From the NCBI GenBank assembly GCA_030613785.1, contig JAUWLF010000002.1, forward strand, positions 1-64,000: 64,000 bases of DNA, given 5' to 3'. The notes beneath the pieces were generated by a model that made no database searches, was not told where the DNA came from, and saw only the letters and a program-made list of their open reading frames with translations. Shown piece by piece: positions 38,366 to 47,157 of the stretch. The number at the start of each line of letters is the position of its first letter. Positions within the stretch are counted from its first letter, which is position 1. The DNA comes from Chloroflexota bacterium (lineage in GTDB: Bacteria; Chloroflexota; Anaerolineae; UBA7937; B3-Chlor). The translations under genes and the position numbers were made by a program.

Positions 38366-39419
38366 CGCTTCGACTTGTGGGTGAGACAGCCCAAGAATAC
38401 GACTACTTCCTCCCGCCGTCGTCTGGCGCTTCGCGCAGGAACAGCACGAAAGATGGGTGGCCATTCGGCGCATGTTGCTGGTCAGTCGTCACGACGCCCG
38501 CTGGAGGGCTTGCATGGGCTATGGCGGTTCGTAGAGGAGTGGTCCAGTCGGTACCTTCGAGGTGGACCTCCCCGAGACTGGCCCTCCGCGACTCTGCTGC
38601 TCTAGGCGCGTCAGTACACCTCCTGTAAGGCACGCGGCAGGGCTCGCACACACAAAATCCCCTCGAGGTTCTCTGACATCGACCAACTGTTTGATGTTAG
38701 AAACGTCATGGTTAGTTGGTATTCTGGGCTATTGGTGGGTGCAGTTCCTGTTCAGGGGCCATGGTAGCCCAGAGCGCATGTGGGAGCAAGCTGGGGACGA
38801 CACACCGGAGATCAAAGCCCTCAGAAGCTGGTGCACACTGTCGGAGGCCATGACGGTCTACGGGGGAGAGACCAACGAACCGGAAGCCCATTGGAGTGAT
38901 ACTTCGTTCTGGCTTCAACACTACCCGAGACCAGAGGCGGAGCACCTCTGTGGCTCGTCCGTTCGGTTGTGCTGGGTAGACCGTGGCGGCCGCTAGGTCC
39001 TGGACATCACCTCATGTTTGCATTTTCGCGTGGTTTTGCGGCCACAATGCTCCCTATCCCGTGAAAGTCCAGCGCGCGAAACGGCGTACTTGCCTCGTTT
39101 TCCTCTCAGACTGGGCACACCCCATTGCCAGTCTCCGGTTGGTTCATAGGCCTTGCTAGCCACTGTGCTATGATCCTGATGCGCAGTTGTCACGTTTCCC
39201 AAGCCAGTGTCTTGATGGCATTGAAAGATCTCCGCACCCCCCTCGGAGCTCAAATCCGCCTCGACAGGCTCGATCTGATTGGCCCGTCGAGACTGTCTTG
39301 ATACGGAGCACAAAGCCAGGCTTAGGCGAACTCTAGTTCGAGAGCATATGTAGGAAGTACTCCCCCGGGGATTCTAACGCGCGCACATTGAAACCTCTGG
39401 GCATGAAACATACTCAAGC

Positions 39420-39450
39420 CGAAAAAGAAAACCCCACCTCACGATGGGGT
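39420..39450 (-). terminator. Rho-independent terminator on the minus strand, downstream of tRNA-Asp
   Basis: Minus strand reads GACCCCA-TCGTGAGG-TGGGGTTTTCTTTTTC. Confidence 0.8.
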
Positions 39451-39463
39451 CTTCTTCTGCGTT

Positions 39464-39519
39464 GGGTCCAGTTAGCCGGGGCTGCTACCCCACCAGTCTG
39501 CTAACTTGGCCCCTGGTGG
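39464..39519 (-). ncRNA. Structured element between tRNA-Asp and its terminator
   Basis: GGGTCCAGTTAGC (39464-39476) pairs with GCTAACTTGGCCC (39500-39512) at 12/13 positions; inner GGGG/CCCC hairpin 39478-39491; alternative 7-bp pairing CCACCAG/CTGGTGG. Confidence 0.35.
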
Positions 39520-39539
39520 TAGTATGAAGATGTCACAGG

Positions 39540-39614
39540 CGGGAGCGACGGGATTTGAACCCGCGATCTCCTGCTTGACAGGCAGGTATGTTAGCCAAGC
39601 TACACCACGCCCCC
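39540..39614 (-). tRNA. tRNA-Asp (anticodon GTC)
   Basis: Reverse complement folds as a full cloverleaf: GGGGGCG TG GTGT-AGCTTGGCTA-ACAT A CCTGC-CTGTCAA-GCAGG AGATC GCGGG-TTCAAAT-CCCGT CGCTCCC G; CCA not encoded. Confidence 0.95.
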
Positions 39615-39629
39615 TCAGACTACTTTCAT

Positions 39630-39658
39630 ATCTTACCATAGACTCTCGATTTGGTCAA
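39630..39658 (-). promoter_or_regulatory. tRNA-Asp promoter TTGACC-17-TAAGAT
   Basis: Minus strand TTGACC (39658-39653), 17-nt spacer, TAAGAT (39635-39630), upstream of the tRNA 5' end. Confidence 0.6.
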
Positions 39659-39662
39659 ATTC

Positions 39663-40520
39663 CTATCCCCAACGGAACATCCACGTCTCGCTGGTTGGAC
39701 TGATTGGTACTCCCTGACCGGCTCCAACGGGATCACTAACCACCGTTATGCTCCAGTTCACTGTCCGATCTCCGCCGAGTTGATCATACAGATCGTCCCC
39801 CACGCGCCATACGGTGTCCTTGGTCCAGGCACCCCACAGGCCAAGCTCGCCGTTTCGATCCGTGTAGCTCAGACCAACGGCATACCATTCGTCTTCGGCC
39901 AGCGCTCCCACCGGCTCCCACTTCAGCTCGATGAGAGCGCCGTAGCTGAACTTGAGCGGGTCGTCTGGAGCCCACCCTGTTTCATCCTCAGGTTCGATCA
40001 ACTGCGGCGCTGCGTACTTGACGCCAGGAGTCGCAGCAAGTGTCGCGGTCAGTGTCTCTGTTGGAGCCGGTGACTCGGAAGGCGGTGCTGTGGCTGTGGC
40101 CGTGAGCGTAGCGGTCGCCGTTATCACCGGCGTGAACGTCGCCGTCGCTGTTCGTGTGGCCGTCGGTGGTCGAGCCGTCTCCGTGGCCGTCGCCGTGGGA
40201 GGCAGGATGACCTCCGTTGGCGTGGGCGAGGGAGGGCCGGCGACGAAAGGAACGTCGACCGGCAGCGGCACGATGGTCGAAACGGCATAGATCACTATCG
40301 CAGCCAGGACGACCACTGCCAAGGACCCGATGATCTTCCAAGGGATTCTCTTTCTGCCCAACTCCTCACCGCAATGGGGACAAACGGCCAGACCAGCCCG
40401 TATCTCCCTCTTGCAACGTGGACAGGAGATGCTCTCCCTTCGTAGACGAGCGCCACAGCGAGGGCAGACGCCGTCTTTCTCTGAGACCTGAGCACCACAC
40501 CATCTGCAACTCTGCATCAC
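39663..40520 (-). CDS. Zinc-ribbon membrane protein with Thr/Pro/Ala-rich extracellular linker
   Basis: CRWCGAQVSEKDGVCPRCGARL and CPRCKREIRAGLAVCPHCG, one TM segment IIGSLAVVVLAAIVIYAVS, TATATETARPPTATRTATAT low-complexity region, C-terminal domain. Confidence 0.8.
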   Translation of the reverse strand: MMQSCRWCGAQVSEKDGVCPRCGARLRRESISCPRCKREIRAGLAVCPHCGEELGRKRIPWKIIGSLAVVVLAAIVIYAVSTIVPLPVDVPFVAGPPSPTPTEVILPPTATATETARPPTATRTATATFTPVITATATLTATATAPPSESPAPTETLTATLAATPGVKYAAPQLIEPEDETGWAPDDPLKFSYGALIELKWEPVGALAEDEWYAVGLSYTDRNGELGLWGAWTKDTVWRVGDDLYDQLGGDRTVNWSITVVSDPVGAGQGVPISPTSETWMFRWG

Positions 40521-40521
40521 A

Positions 40522-40797
40522 CTACGATCCTCTAGACAACAGCATGAAAGCCCCGACCAGGATGAAAAGGGCTCCCGCTCCCTTCCTGATGTACTGGGCT
40601 GGGATGACTCTGGTCAGTGTCCCACCGATGGCAACCGCCAGGAGTGTGACCAGAGCCAGGGCCAGCACCGCCCCAGCGAAGACCGACAGGGGCCTGTTGG
40701 ATTCGGCGGTCATGGCGATGGCCGCTAACTGCGTCTTGTCTCCGAGTTCTGCCAGGAATATCAGACCAAAAGTGCTGGCCACTATCCTCCAATCCAT
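40522..40797 (-). CDS. TMEM165/GDT1 (UPF0016) family protein, single-repeat form
   Basis: 91 aa; FLAELGDKTQLAAIAMT signature E-x-G-D-K-T. Confidence 0.88.
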   Translation of the reverse strand: MDWRIVASTFGLIFLAELGDKTQLAAIAMTAESNRPLSVFAGAVLALALVTLLAVAIGGTLTRVIPAQYIRKGAGALFILVGAFMLLSRGS

Positions 40798-40816
40798 CTC
40801 TAAGCAACCTCTTCAC

Positions 40817-41890
40817 TCAAGGCAATAGTGAACCGCCGCTGGCTAATCGCAGGATATCGAAGTAGGAAACCACCAGAATGAGACCCAGGAGAATCACCAT
40901 GCCGATGACGTGAACCAGGCCCTCCTTCTCCGGCGAGATGCGCTTGCCCCCTCGCAACACCTCCAGCACCACAAAGACCAACCGCCCCCCATCGAGAGCG
41001 GGAAAAGGAAGCATGTTTATGATGCCCAGTTGCGTGCTTAGAAACGCTGCGAAGCGCAACGTGTCCGTAAGGCCATAACGCACCGCCTCGCTCGTGGCCT
41101 GGACAATGCCTATCGGGCCAGCGACCTCTGGAGCTACCAGTCCCCTTACCACCGCCACGGCCCACTGGAAGATGGCGAACATCCACAGAAACGTCTCGTA
41201 GATCCCGCGCGGGATGGCCTCCCACACCGGGTAGGATTTCGTCACCAGAGCTGGTCCGACCGCTACGCCCATGGGACCCTCACCTTCAGGCGGATCCGTG
41301 CGCGGCGTCACCTCCACCGGATCGAGGACAGCTCCGTTCCTGACCACCGTGAGGCTGAGTTGCTGACCCAAATGGTCATGGGTGTAGGCCTGAAGCGCCT
41401 CATAATCCTCCACTTCTTGTCCATCCACCGCCACTACCGTATCCCCTGCCCGAAGGCCGGCCTCCTCAGCCGGTGAGTCAGGTACCACCTGATAGATGCC
41501 AGCGCCAGGCATAGTCTCGTCTGGAACCAGCGTGCCTATCATGTACACCGCGCTGAGCAGGACGATGGCCAGCACGATGTTCATCATGGACCCGGCCGAG
41601 AGGACCACGGCTCTGACCAGTCTGCTTTTGCTGGCCAGGCTATTCGGCTCCTCCGGATCTTCCTCGCCCACCATGCGCACAAAGCCACCCACAGGGATGG
41701 CGTTGATTGTGAACTCCGTGCCACCGCGCTTTGCTATGGTCAGAAGCCTGGGCGGATAGCCAAGGCCGAACTCCTCGACTTTGACTCCCGCCTTCTTCGC
41801 CGCCACGAAGTGCCCCATCTCATGGACCAGCACCATGAGGCTGAAAACGAGCACCACCGCCACAACGGTCACTACTGTTGTGAGTATCAT
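40817..41890 (-). CDS. rseP: Site-2 protease RseP/RIP metalloprotease with PDZ domain
   Basis: HEMGH zinc motif in LMVLVHEMGHFVAAKKAGVKVEEFGLGYPPRL; PDZ; NMLPFPALDGGRL. Confidence 0.92.
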   Translation of the reverse strand: MILTTVVTVVAVVLVFSLMVLVHEMGHFVAAKKAGVKVEEFGLGYPPRLLTIAKRGGTEFTINAIPVGGFVRMVGEEDPEEPNSLASKSRLVRAVVLSAGSMMNIVLAIVLLSAVYMIGTLVPDETMPGAGIYQVVPDSPAEEAGLRAGDTVVAVDGQEVEDYEALQAYTHDHLGQQLSLTVVRNGAVLDPVEVTPRTDPPEGEGPMGVAVGPALVTKSYPVWEAIPRGIYETFLWMFAIFQWAVAVVRGLVAPEVAGPIGIVQATSEAVRYGLTDTLRFAAFLSTQLGIINMLPFPALDGGRLVFVVLEVLRGGKRISPEKEGLVHVIGMVILLGLILVVSYFDILRLASGGSLLP

Positions 41891-41944
41891 CGTCTAACTA
41901 GACTCCTCGTCTGGCTGTTTCGCTGAATCCGCCAAAGACGCTCT

Positions 41945-41973
41945 ATTATACTCTCCGGACAACTCCATGGCAA
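41945..41973 (-). promoter_or_regulatory. Promoter TTGCCA-17-TATAAT upstream of rseP
   Basis: Minus strand TTGCCA (41973-41968), 17-nt spacer, TATAAT (41950-41945), ~55 nt before ATG. Confidence 0.55.
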
Positions 41974-42099
41974 ATTCGAGCGGATGACGCATAACCCGAG
42001 CAATCGATCCTTTCTGGCCTCTGGCCCGCCGTCCGCGACCTCTGCGCGACAACAGCAGGTCATTGCCCACACGTCCCAAAGACGATACAATCCAGACAA

Positions 42100-43254
42100 A
42101 TGATCGACCCCTCAAAGCACAGACTGCTACTGGCGTGCGTGAAGGCCCGTTGGGATCTCACACAGCTTGACGAGGCCCGAAGGATCGTGCACGAGTGCGC
42201 CGTGGACTGGGACGAATTCCTGCACCAAGCCGCCAGACACGCCGTGGCTCCCCTGATCCACGATGCCCTCAAAGAGGAGGACGCCATCCTACCTGATCAC
42301 GTCAAGGAGAAACTGGCGACGGCGTACTATCACACCGCCCTGCACAATACTCTTCTCTATGAGCGACTGGCGAAGATCGTCGATGCCTTCAACAGAGCCG
42401 AGGTACCTGTCATCCTCCTCAAAGGGGCTGCGTTGGCCCAGCAGGTGTATGGCAACGTTGCCTTGCGGCCCATGAGTGACCTGGATTTCCTGGTGAGGAA
42501 GGAGAAGATGTCGAGGGCGGAGAGGTTGCTCGTGGAACTCGGGTATGAGGTTCGTGACCATGCTCACCCCTACCTCCGACACGCCACGTTTGCCGGCGAA
42601 AGCAACGGTACGCGTGCTCACATCGAAGTCCATCGCCACATTGTGTCCTCGGCCTATTACAGGAGAACGATTCCCGACGAGTGGCTCTGGCAACACGCCA
42701 GTGAATCTGCCATCGGTGATGTCACGGCGCTGATGCTCTCACCCGAACGGGCCATTGCACATTCTTGTCTGCACCTGCTGGACCACGTGGGTACCGCCGG
42801 AACGCTGCTGTGGCTTTGCGATATCAGGGAGATCTCGCAACGGCGTGAGATCAACTGGGAGACCCTCGCAGACAAGCTGATACAGTTCAAGATCGCCTTG
42901 CCAGCCGGCTCCATGCTGTTCGCCTGCTCCAGGCTCCTTGATCTCCCCCTTTCCGATCACGTTCGACAAAGGCTGCTCACCCATCAACCTGGGTTCCTGG
43001 AGAAAAAGGCCTACCAATTCTGCCTGTCCCCGGCCCGGAGCTCGGCCAGCAAGACCTTCTTCGATTTCCTTGCCGTCGAGGGCATCTCAGCAAGGGTTCA
43101 GTACCTCCGTTCCCGCCTCCTTCCTGACCGGGACTACATGATGGCACGGTACTCAATTCGCCATCCTTGGCTCGTGCCACTCTACTATCTCCGCTTGATC
43201 GCACAAGCCGCCTTCGATAGCCTCAGAGCTGTCACTCAACCGCGCCAAGGTTGA
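42100..43254 (+). CDS. Nucleotidyltransferase family protein (PF14907-type)
   Basis: EVPVILLKGAALAQQVYGNVALRPMSDLDFLVRKEKMSRAERLLVELGY. Confidence 0.85.
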   Translation: MIDPSKHRLLLACVKARWDLTQLDEARRIVHECAVDWDEFLHQAARHAVAPLIHDALKEEDAILPDHVKEKLATAYYHTALHNTLLYERLAKIVDAFNRAEVPVILLKGAALAQQVYGNVALRPMSDLDFLVRKEKMSRAERLLVELGYEVRDHAHPYLRHATFAGESNGTRAHIEVHRHIVSSAYYRRTIPDEWLWQHASESAIGDVTALMLSPERAIAHSCLHLLDHVGTAGTLLWLCDIREISQRREINWETLADKLIQFKIALPAGSMLFACSRLLDLPLSDHVRQRLLTHQPGFLEKKAYQFCLSPARSSASKTFFDFLAVEGISARVQYLRSRLLPDRDYMMARYSIRHPWLVPLYYLRLIAQAAFDSLRAVTQPRQG

Positions 43255-43345
43255 TCTCTGGCCACGTTCTTGATCGTCCACCTTCGGTAGGCGGATCCAC
43301 AGCGGCTCGCGCGCACCAGCAGCGAAGGTCAGCCAGAGCGAGGGA

Positions 43346-43374
43346 TTGAATCGACGAAAGACACTGGATATAAT
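43346..43374 (+). promoter_or_regulatory. Promoter TTGAAT-17-TATAAT
   Basis: TTGAAT 43346-43351, 17-nt spacer, TATAAT 43369-43374; upstream of the polysaccharide operon. Confidence 0.6.
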
Positions 43375-43505
43375 ATGAACCTAGCAGGACGGCCTGGTCT
43401 CACAGTGACTTGCCCGCCTGGCCAAAGGGCGTCCAGTGCTGGCCTGCGGCACACTGACCGGCACGTCCATGTGTGACATATGCTCCGCGAGGATAAAGTG
43501 GTGTA

Positions 43506-45119
43506 ATGAGACACTTAGTCAATGTCATTGCCCGCTATGAGCTTCTGTTGCTCGCTGCAGCGACGCCTTTTCTCCTCTTCCCCAGCAAGTGGACCCCCAT
43601 CGGCGTGGCGCTGATCGCCGTGGCGTGGGCTTGTCGCTGGATCGCCACGGGCCACATCTCTGCCCGGACAGCGATGGACGTTCCCATCATTTTGCTGCTG
43701 ATCATGACTGGCGTGAGCCTGATCCCTTCCGTCGCTCTCGACCTCAGCCTCAACCGCATGTCGATCATCATCCTGGGAGTGGCTTTGTTCTACGGCATGG
43801 TCAACGGCATGCCCAGCGAGGCGCACATACACTACATGGGGATGGCCCTGGTAGTGGTGGGGCTCACTGTGGCGGTGGTGAGTTTCCTAGGCACGGATTG
43901 GGAGATCGGTGCCTTGATCGAACTGCCAGCAGTCTACGGACGCCTCCCAGGTCCCGTGATCCGGGGTCTGCCGGGCAGCGGGGTGATAGAGGAGTACGAC
44001 CTGATCAACCCCAGGGTAACGGCCGGAGCGCTGGCTATCCTGCTCCCAGTCCCCCTGGCCTACCTTGTCTTCGGGCAGGGCCGGAAGCTGCGCTTGCTCT
44101 CCGCCCTGACCGCGCTGGTGATGGTTGGCGTCTTGCTCCTCACTCAGGCCCCTCAGGGTTTGCTGGGCCTCGCGGCCGCACTGTTCCTCATCGGTGTGTG
44201 GCGGAGTCGCTGGTTCCTGCTCAGCCTGCCTCTTGGCTTGGCTGGGATCCTCGCTGCTTGGCATCTCCTGGATCTGAGCCAAGTGTTAGATAGTTGGCTG
44301 ACGCCCGCAACCACGGAAGCTCTTGACTTTGCGTTATACAGCCGTGCGGTGAATGGGGCGTGGGGTGTGGCTATGGTCCGCGACATGCCGTACACCGGCA
44401 TCGGTCTCAATACCTTTCCGGTCATAGATGGGCTCTACAGCGGTGGCGGAGGCCACGCACCGCACGCTCACAACACTCTGATTCAAACTGCGGTGGATCT
44501 GGGGGTACCAGGCTTGGTGGCGCTCCTTGCGCTCTTGGCCGCCTTTGCTTATACTGTGGCACTCGCTTATCGCGCTTCCCGCAGTCGCAATCAGCGTGCG
44601 CTGCTGGTCGGGATCTGCGGCGTCGTGCTGGCCTGGCTGGCCTACGGACTCTTGGACAGCATCACGCTCGGACATAAGCCGGGATTGGCCATATGGGTGG
44701 CGCTTGGCTTGGCCGCGGCGATCCGACTCCAAGTGGAACAACCACCCACGCAGGCCGTGCCTTTCCCGAAGCGATTCAGCCGCAACTGGATGGTGTTGGT
44801 GGTACTGCCCCTGGTTCTCCTGCTGGCGATGGTGGGTTTGACCGCACGCAACAGCATCGGCGCCTTCTATGTCAACCTGGGAGTGATGGAAGCCCACCGG
44901 GCCCTGGCTAACCCGGAGTCAGTGGACAGTGTGACGGACCATCTGGATGCGGCCGAAGAGTATTTTCAGCAAGCGATACGGTGGGATTCCCGTGCAAGAC
45001 GCGCCCGCCGTTTGCTGGACTGGACCCACAGTCTGGATGGAAAAGTATTGAGCAAGCGTTGGCCTCGAGAATCAGCAAACGTTGAGCAATGGAGGAGTGT
45101 GCTCGGAGACGAGGAATGA
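43506..45119 (+). CDS. O-antigen ligase family (Wzy_C/WaaL-like) membrane protein
   Basis: Multiple TM segments, GIGLNTFPVIDGLYSGGGGHAPHAHNTLIQTAVDLGVPGLVALLALL. Confidence 0.85.
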   Translation: MRHLVNVIARYELLLLAAATPFLLFPSKWTPIGVALIAVAWACRWIATGHISARTAMDVPIILLLIMTGVSLIPSVALDLSLNRMSIIILGVALFYGMVNGMPSEAHIHYMGMALVVVGLTVAVVSFLGTDWEIGALIELPAVYGRLPGPVIRGLPGSGVIEEYDLINPRVTAGALAILLPVPLAYLVFGQGRKLRLLSALTALVMVGVLLLTQAPQGLLGLAAALFLIGVWRSRWFLLSLPLGLAGILAAWHLLDLSQVLDSWLTPATTEALDFALYSRAVNGAWGVAMVRDMPYTGIGLNTFPVIDGLYSGGGGHAPHAHNTLIQTAVDLGVPGLVALLALLAAFAYTVALAYRASRSRNQRALLVGICGVVLAWLAYGLLDSITLGHKPGLAIWVALGLAAAIRLQVEQPPTQAVPFPKRFSRNWMVLVVLPLVLLLAMVGLTARNSIGAFYVNLGVMEAHRALANPESVDSVTDHLDAAEEYFQQAIRWDSRARRARRLLDWTHSLDGKVLSKRWPRESANVEQWRSVLGDEE

Positions 45120-45856
45120 CGCAGCAGACAGCATCGCATGGGCCCAAGGTGGTGGCCGCCATCCCCTGCCACAACGAACAGCAGTTCATCGGCGACATCG
45201 TGCGCTCAGCGCAGAAGTATGTGGACCGAGTGGTAGTCGTCGACGATGGATCGTCGGACGGCACCAGCCGGTCTGCGGAACAGGCCGGAGCAATGGTGGT
45301 GCGGCACGGCGCGAACGAAGGGCCAGGAAGAGCCTACAGATCCTGCTTTGAGGCTGCACACTCCTTCGGGGCGGACATCTTGGTCACCCTGGACGGAGAC
45401 GGCCAGCACCAGCCGGATGAACTGCCCCGAATCCTGGATCCCTTGCTGGCCGGAGAGGCAGATCTGGTCATCGGTTCCCGCTTCCTGAACGACTACGAGA
45501 TTCGGCGTTACCGCAAGTTCGGCATTGACGTCATCACCTGGCTCTACAATCTGGGCTCTGACGTCAAGGTGGTTGACGCCCAGAGCTGCTATCGAGGCTA
45601 CAGTCGCAGAGCACTGGACACCCTGCGCATCACCGAGAGCGGCTTCGGTTTCAGTGTCGAGTTGCTCGTGCAGGCCAGGCAAAGAGGTCTGGTGATCAAG
45701 GAGGTGCCCGTTTCCTGCATCTATCACCCACACAGCCACAGCATCAACCCAGTGATTCATGGGGTGGGCGTGGCTTTGATGGTGGTGAAGCATCGGCTCA
45801 AGAGCCTCTGGGTCAGGCCCAGCGGCGCGTCGGACTCCGCGAGGACTTCGAGGTGA
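45116..45856 (+). CDS. Glycosyltransferase family 2 (polyprenyl-phosphate mannosyl/glucosyltransferase-like)
   Basis: KVVAAIPCHNEQQFIGDIVRSAQKYVDRVVVVDDGSSDGT, VTLDGDGQHQPDELPRI; ATGA overlap with upstream gene. Confidence 0.92.
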   Translation: MTQQTASHGPKVVAAIPCHNEQQFIGDIVRSAQKYVDRVVVVDDGSSDGTSRSAEQAGAMVVRHGANEGPGRAYRSCFEAAHSFGADILVTLDGDGQHQPDELPRILDPLLAGEADLVIGSRFLNDYEIRRYRKFGIDVITWLYNLGSDVKVVDAQSCYRGYSRRALDTLRITESGFGFSVELLVQARQRGLVIKEVPVSCIYHPHSHSINPVIHGVGVALMVVKHRLKSLWVRPSGASDSARTSR

Positions 45857-45860
45857 GCAG

Positions 45861-47063
45861 ATGAGCTTCATCGTCGTAGCGCTATACGTGGTCTCCGCTC
45901 TGCTCATCTGGCAGTTCGTAGGCTATCCTGTCCTGATGGGCCTGATCGCGCTCAGAGCGAAGCCCAAACAGAAGAACCGTAGCTACACCCCCTTTGTCTC
46001 CATCATCGTACCGGCACACAATGAGCAGAAGGTGATCGGCAGAAGGATAGGGAACCTGCTCACCCTGGACTATCCCAAGGACAGGTACGAGATCATAGTC
46101 GTCGAGTCCGGATCCACCGACGGGACGAACGAAGCGGTGCAAGACTGTCTGGCACGCAACCCGAACCCCGCACCTCGTATGAAGCTCCTGCGCGAAGGCG
46201 AAAGACGCGGCAAGGCCTCAGCCATCAACCTGGGAAAGGAGCACGCGAACGGCGAGATCATCCTGGTCACCGATGCCAATTCCACCTTCGAGGACGATGT
46301 GCTGAGAGAAATGATGCCCCACTTCCAGGATCCCAAGATCGGCGCGGTGGGCGGTAGGTACCTGGTGTCCAACCCTGACACCGTTCACACCTCCTCGGAA
46401 TCCTTCTACTGGGACCTGGAGTACATCATGCGGAGAGGGGAATCGATCTTGGACTCCGCGTGCCTCTTCCACGGGGAGATAAACGCCTGGAGGAAGGGGC
46501 TGGCCGAAGCGGACATAGACAACTTGTCAGAAGACCTGGACATAGTGATCCAGATCAGGCGAGCTGGCTACAAGATCGAGTACGAGCCATCAGCCCTGGT
46601 CTACGAGCCGGCAGCCACTACCGCAGAGGATCAGATCAGGCAGAGGAAAAGGACCACTACCGGTACGCTCCAGTGCATTTTCAAGCATTTGGACTATTTC
46701 ATCGTCCCACGGGACCTATACAGCCTCTTCATATTCCCGTCACACAAAGGCCTGACGATGCTCTCTCCCTTTCTTCTCTTGTCCATCCCGATTCTGTACC
46801 TTATCGCGTGGGACGTGGGCATCACAGTCACACACCTGACCGTGACGTTGGCCACTTTCGGGCTACTGCTAGGGCTTATCCTGTTGCTCAGGGCGAGGCT
46901 GATCGGTAAGACGAGGCGAGGATCAGGGGTGTCCATCGCTTCGCTGCCGAGAATCGTGTACTATGTGTTGCTAAACGAGTACCTGATCGCGCTGGCCTGG
47001 ATGGACTTCGTCACGGGCAGGTACTCAATCCTATGGGAGAAAGCAGAGACGGCAAGGAGCTAG
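45861..47063 (+). CDS. Glycosyltransferase family 2, membrane-anchored
   Basis: VSIIVPAHNEQKVIGRRIGNLL, IIVVESGSTDGTNE, ILVTDANSTFEDDVL, RQRKRTTTG (QxxRW-like), TM segments. Confidence 0.92.
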   Translation: MSFIVVALYVVSALLIWQFVGYPVLMGLIALRAKPKQKNRSYTPFVSIIVPAHNEQKVIGRRIGNLLTLDYPKDRYEIIVVESGSTDGTNEAVQDCLARNPNPAPRMKLLREGERRGKASAINLGKEHANGEIILVTDANSTFEDDVLREMMPHFQDPKIGAVGGRYLVSNPDTVHTSSESFYWDLEYIMRRGESILDSACLFHGEINAWRKGLAEADIDNLSEDLDIVIQIRRAGYKIEYEPSALVYEPAATTAEDQIRQRKRTTTGTLQCIFKHLDYFIVPRDLYSLFIFPSHKGLTMLSPFLLLSIPILYLIAWDVGITVTHLTVTLATFGLLLGLILLLRARLIGKTRRGSGVSIASLPRIVYYVLLNEYLIALAWMDFVTGRYSILWEKAETARS

Positions 47064-47157
47064 TCTGCAGACTCGGTGTCAATGGGGAGAACACGGGGAC
47101 GTCCCAACGACGCGAGCGAGACCGCCGCGAGAAACGAACGCAAGGTCAAAGGCAATC

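Noticed and set aside
38562-38996. 144-aa ORF downstream of the UxaA-like gene
   Set aside because: No recognisable family and no RBS; possibly a fragment, not enough support to call.
39506-39703. ORF MAPGGSMKMSQAGATGFEPAISCLTGRYVSQATPRPL on the plus strand
   Set aside because: Antisense translation of the tRNA-Asp T-arm/anticodon arm; the GATGFEPAIS string is a well-known spurious product of tRNA shadow ORFs.
39952-40290. Plus-strand ORF rich in VAVAVSVAV
   Set aside because: Antisense of the Thr/Ala-rich linker of the zinc-ribbon protein; low-complexity artefact.
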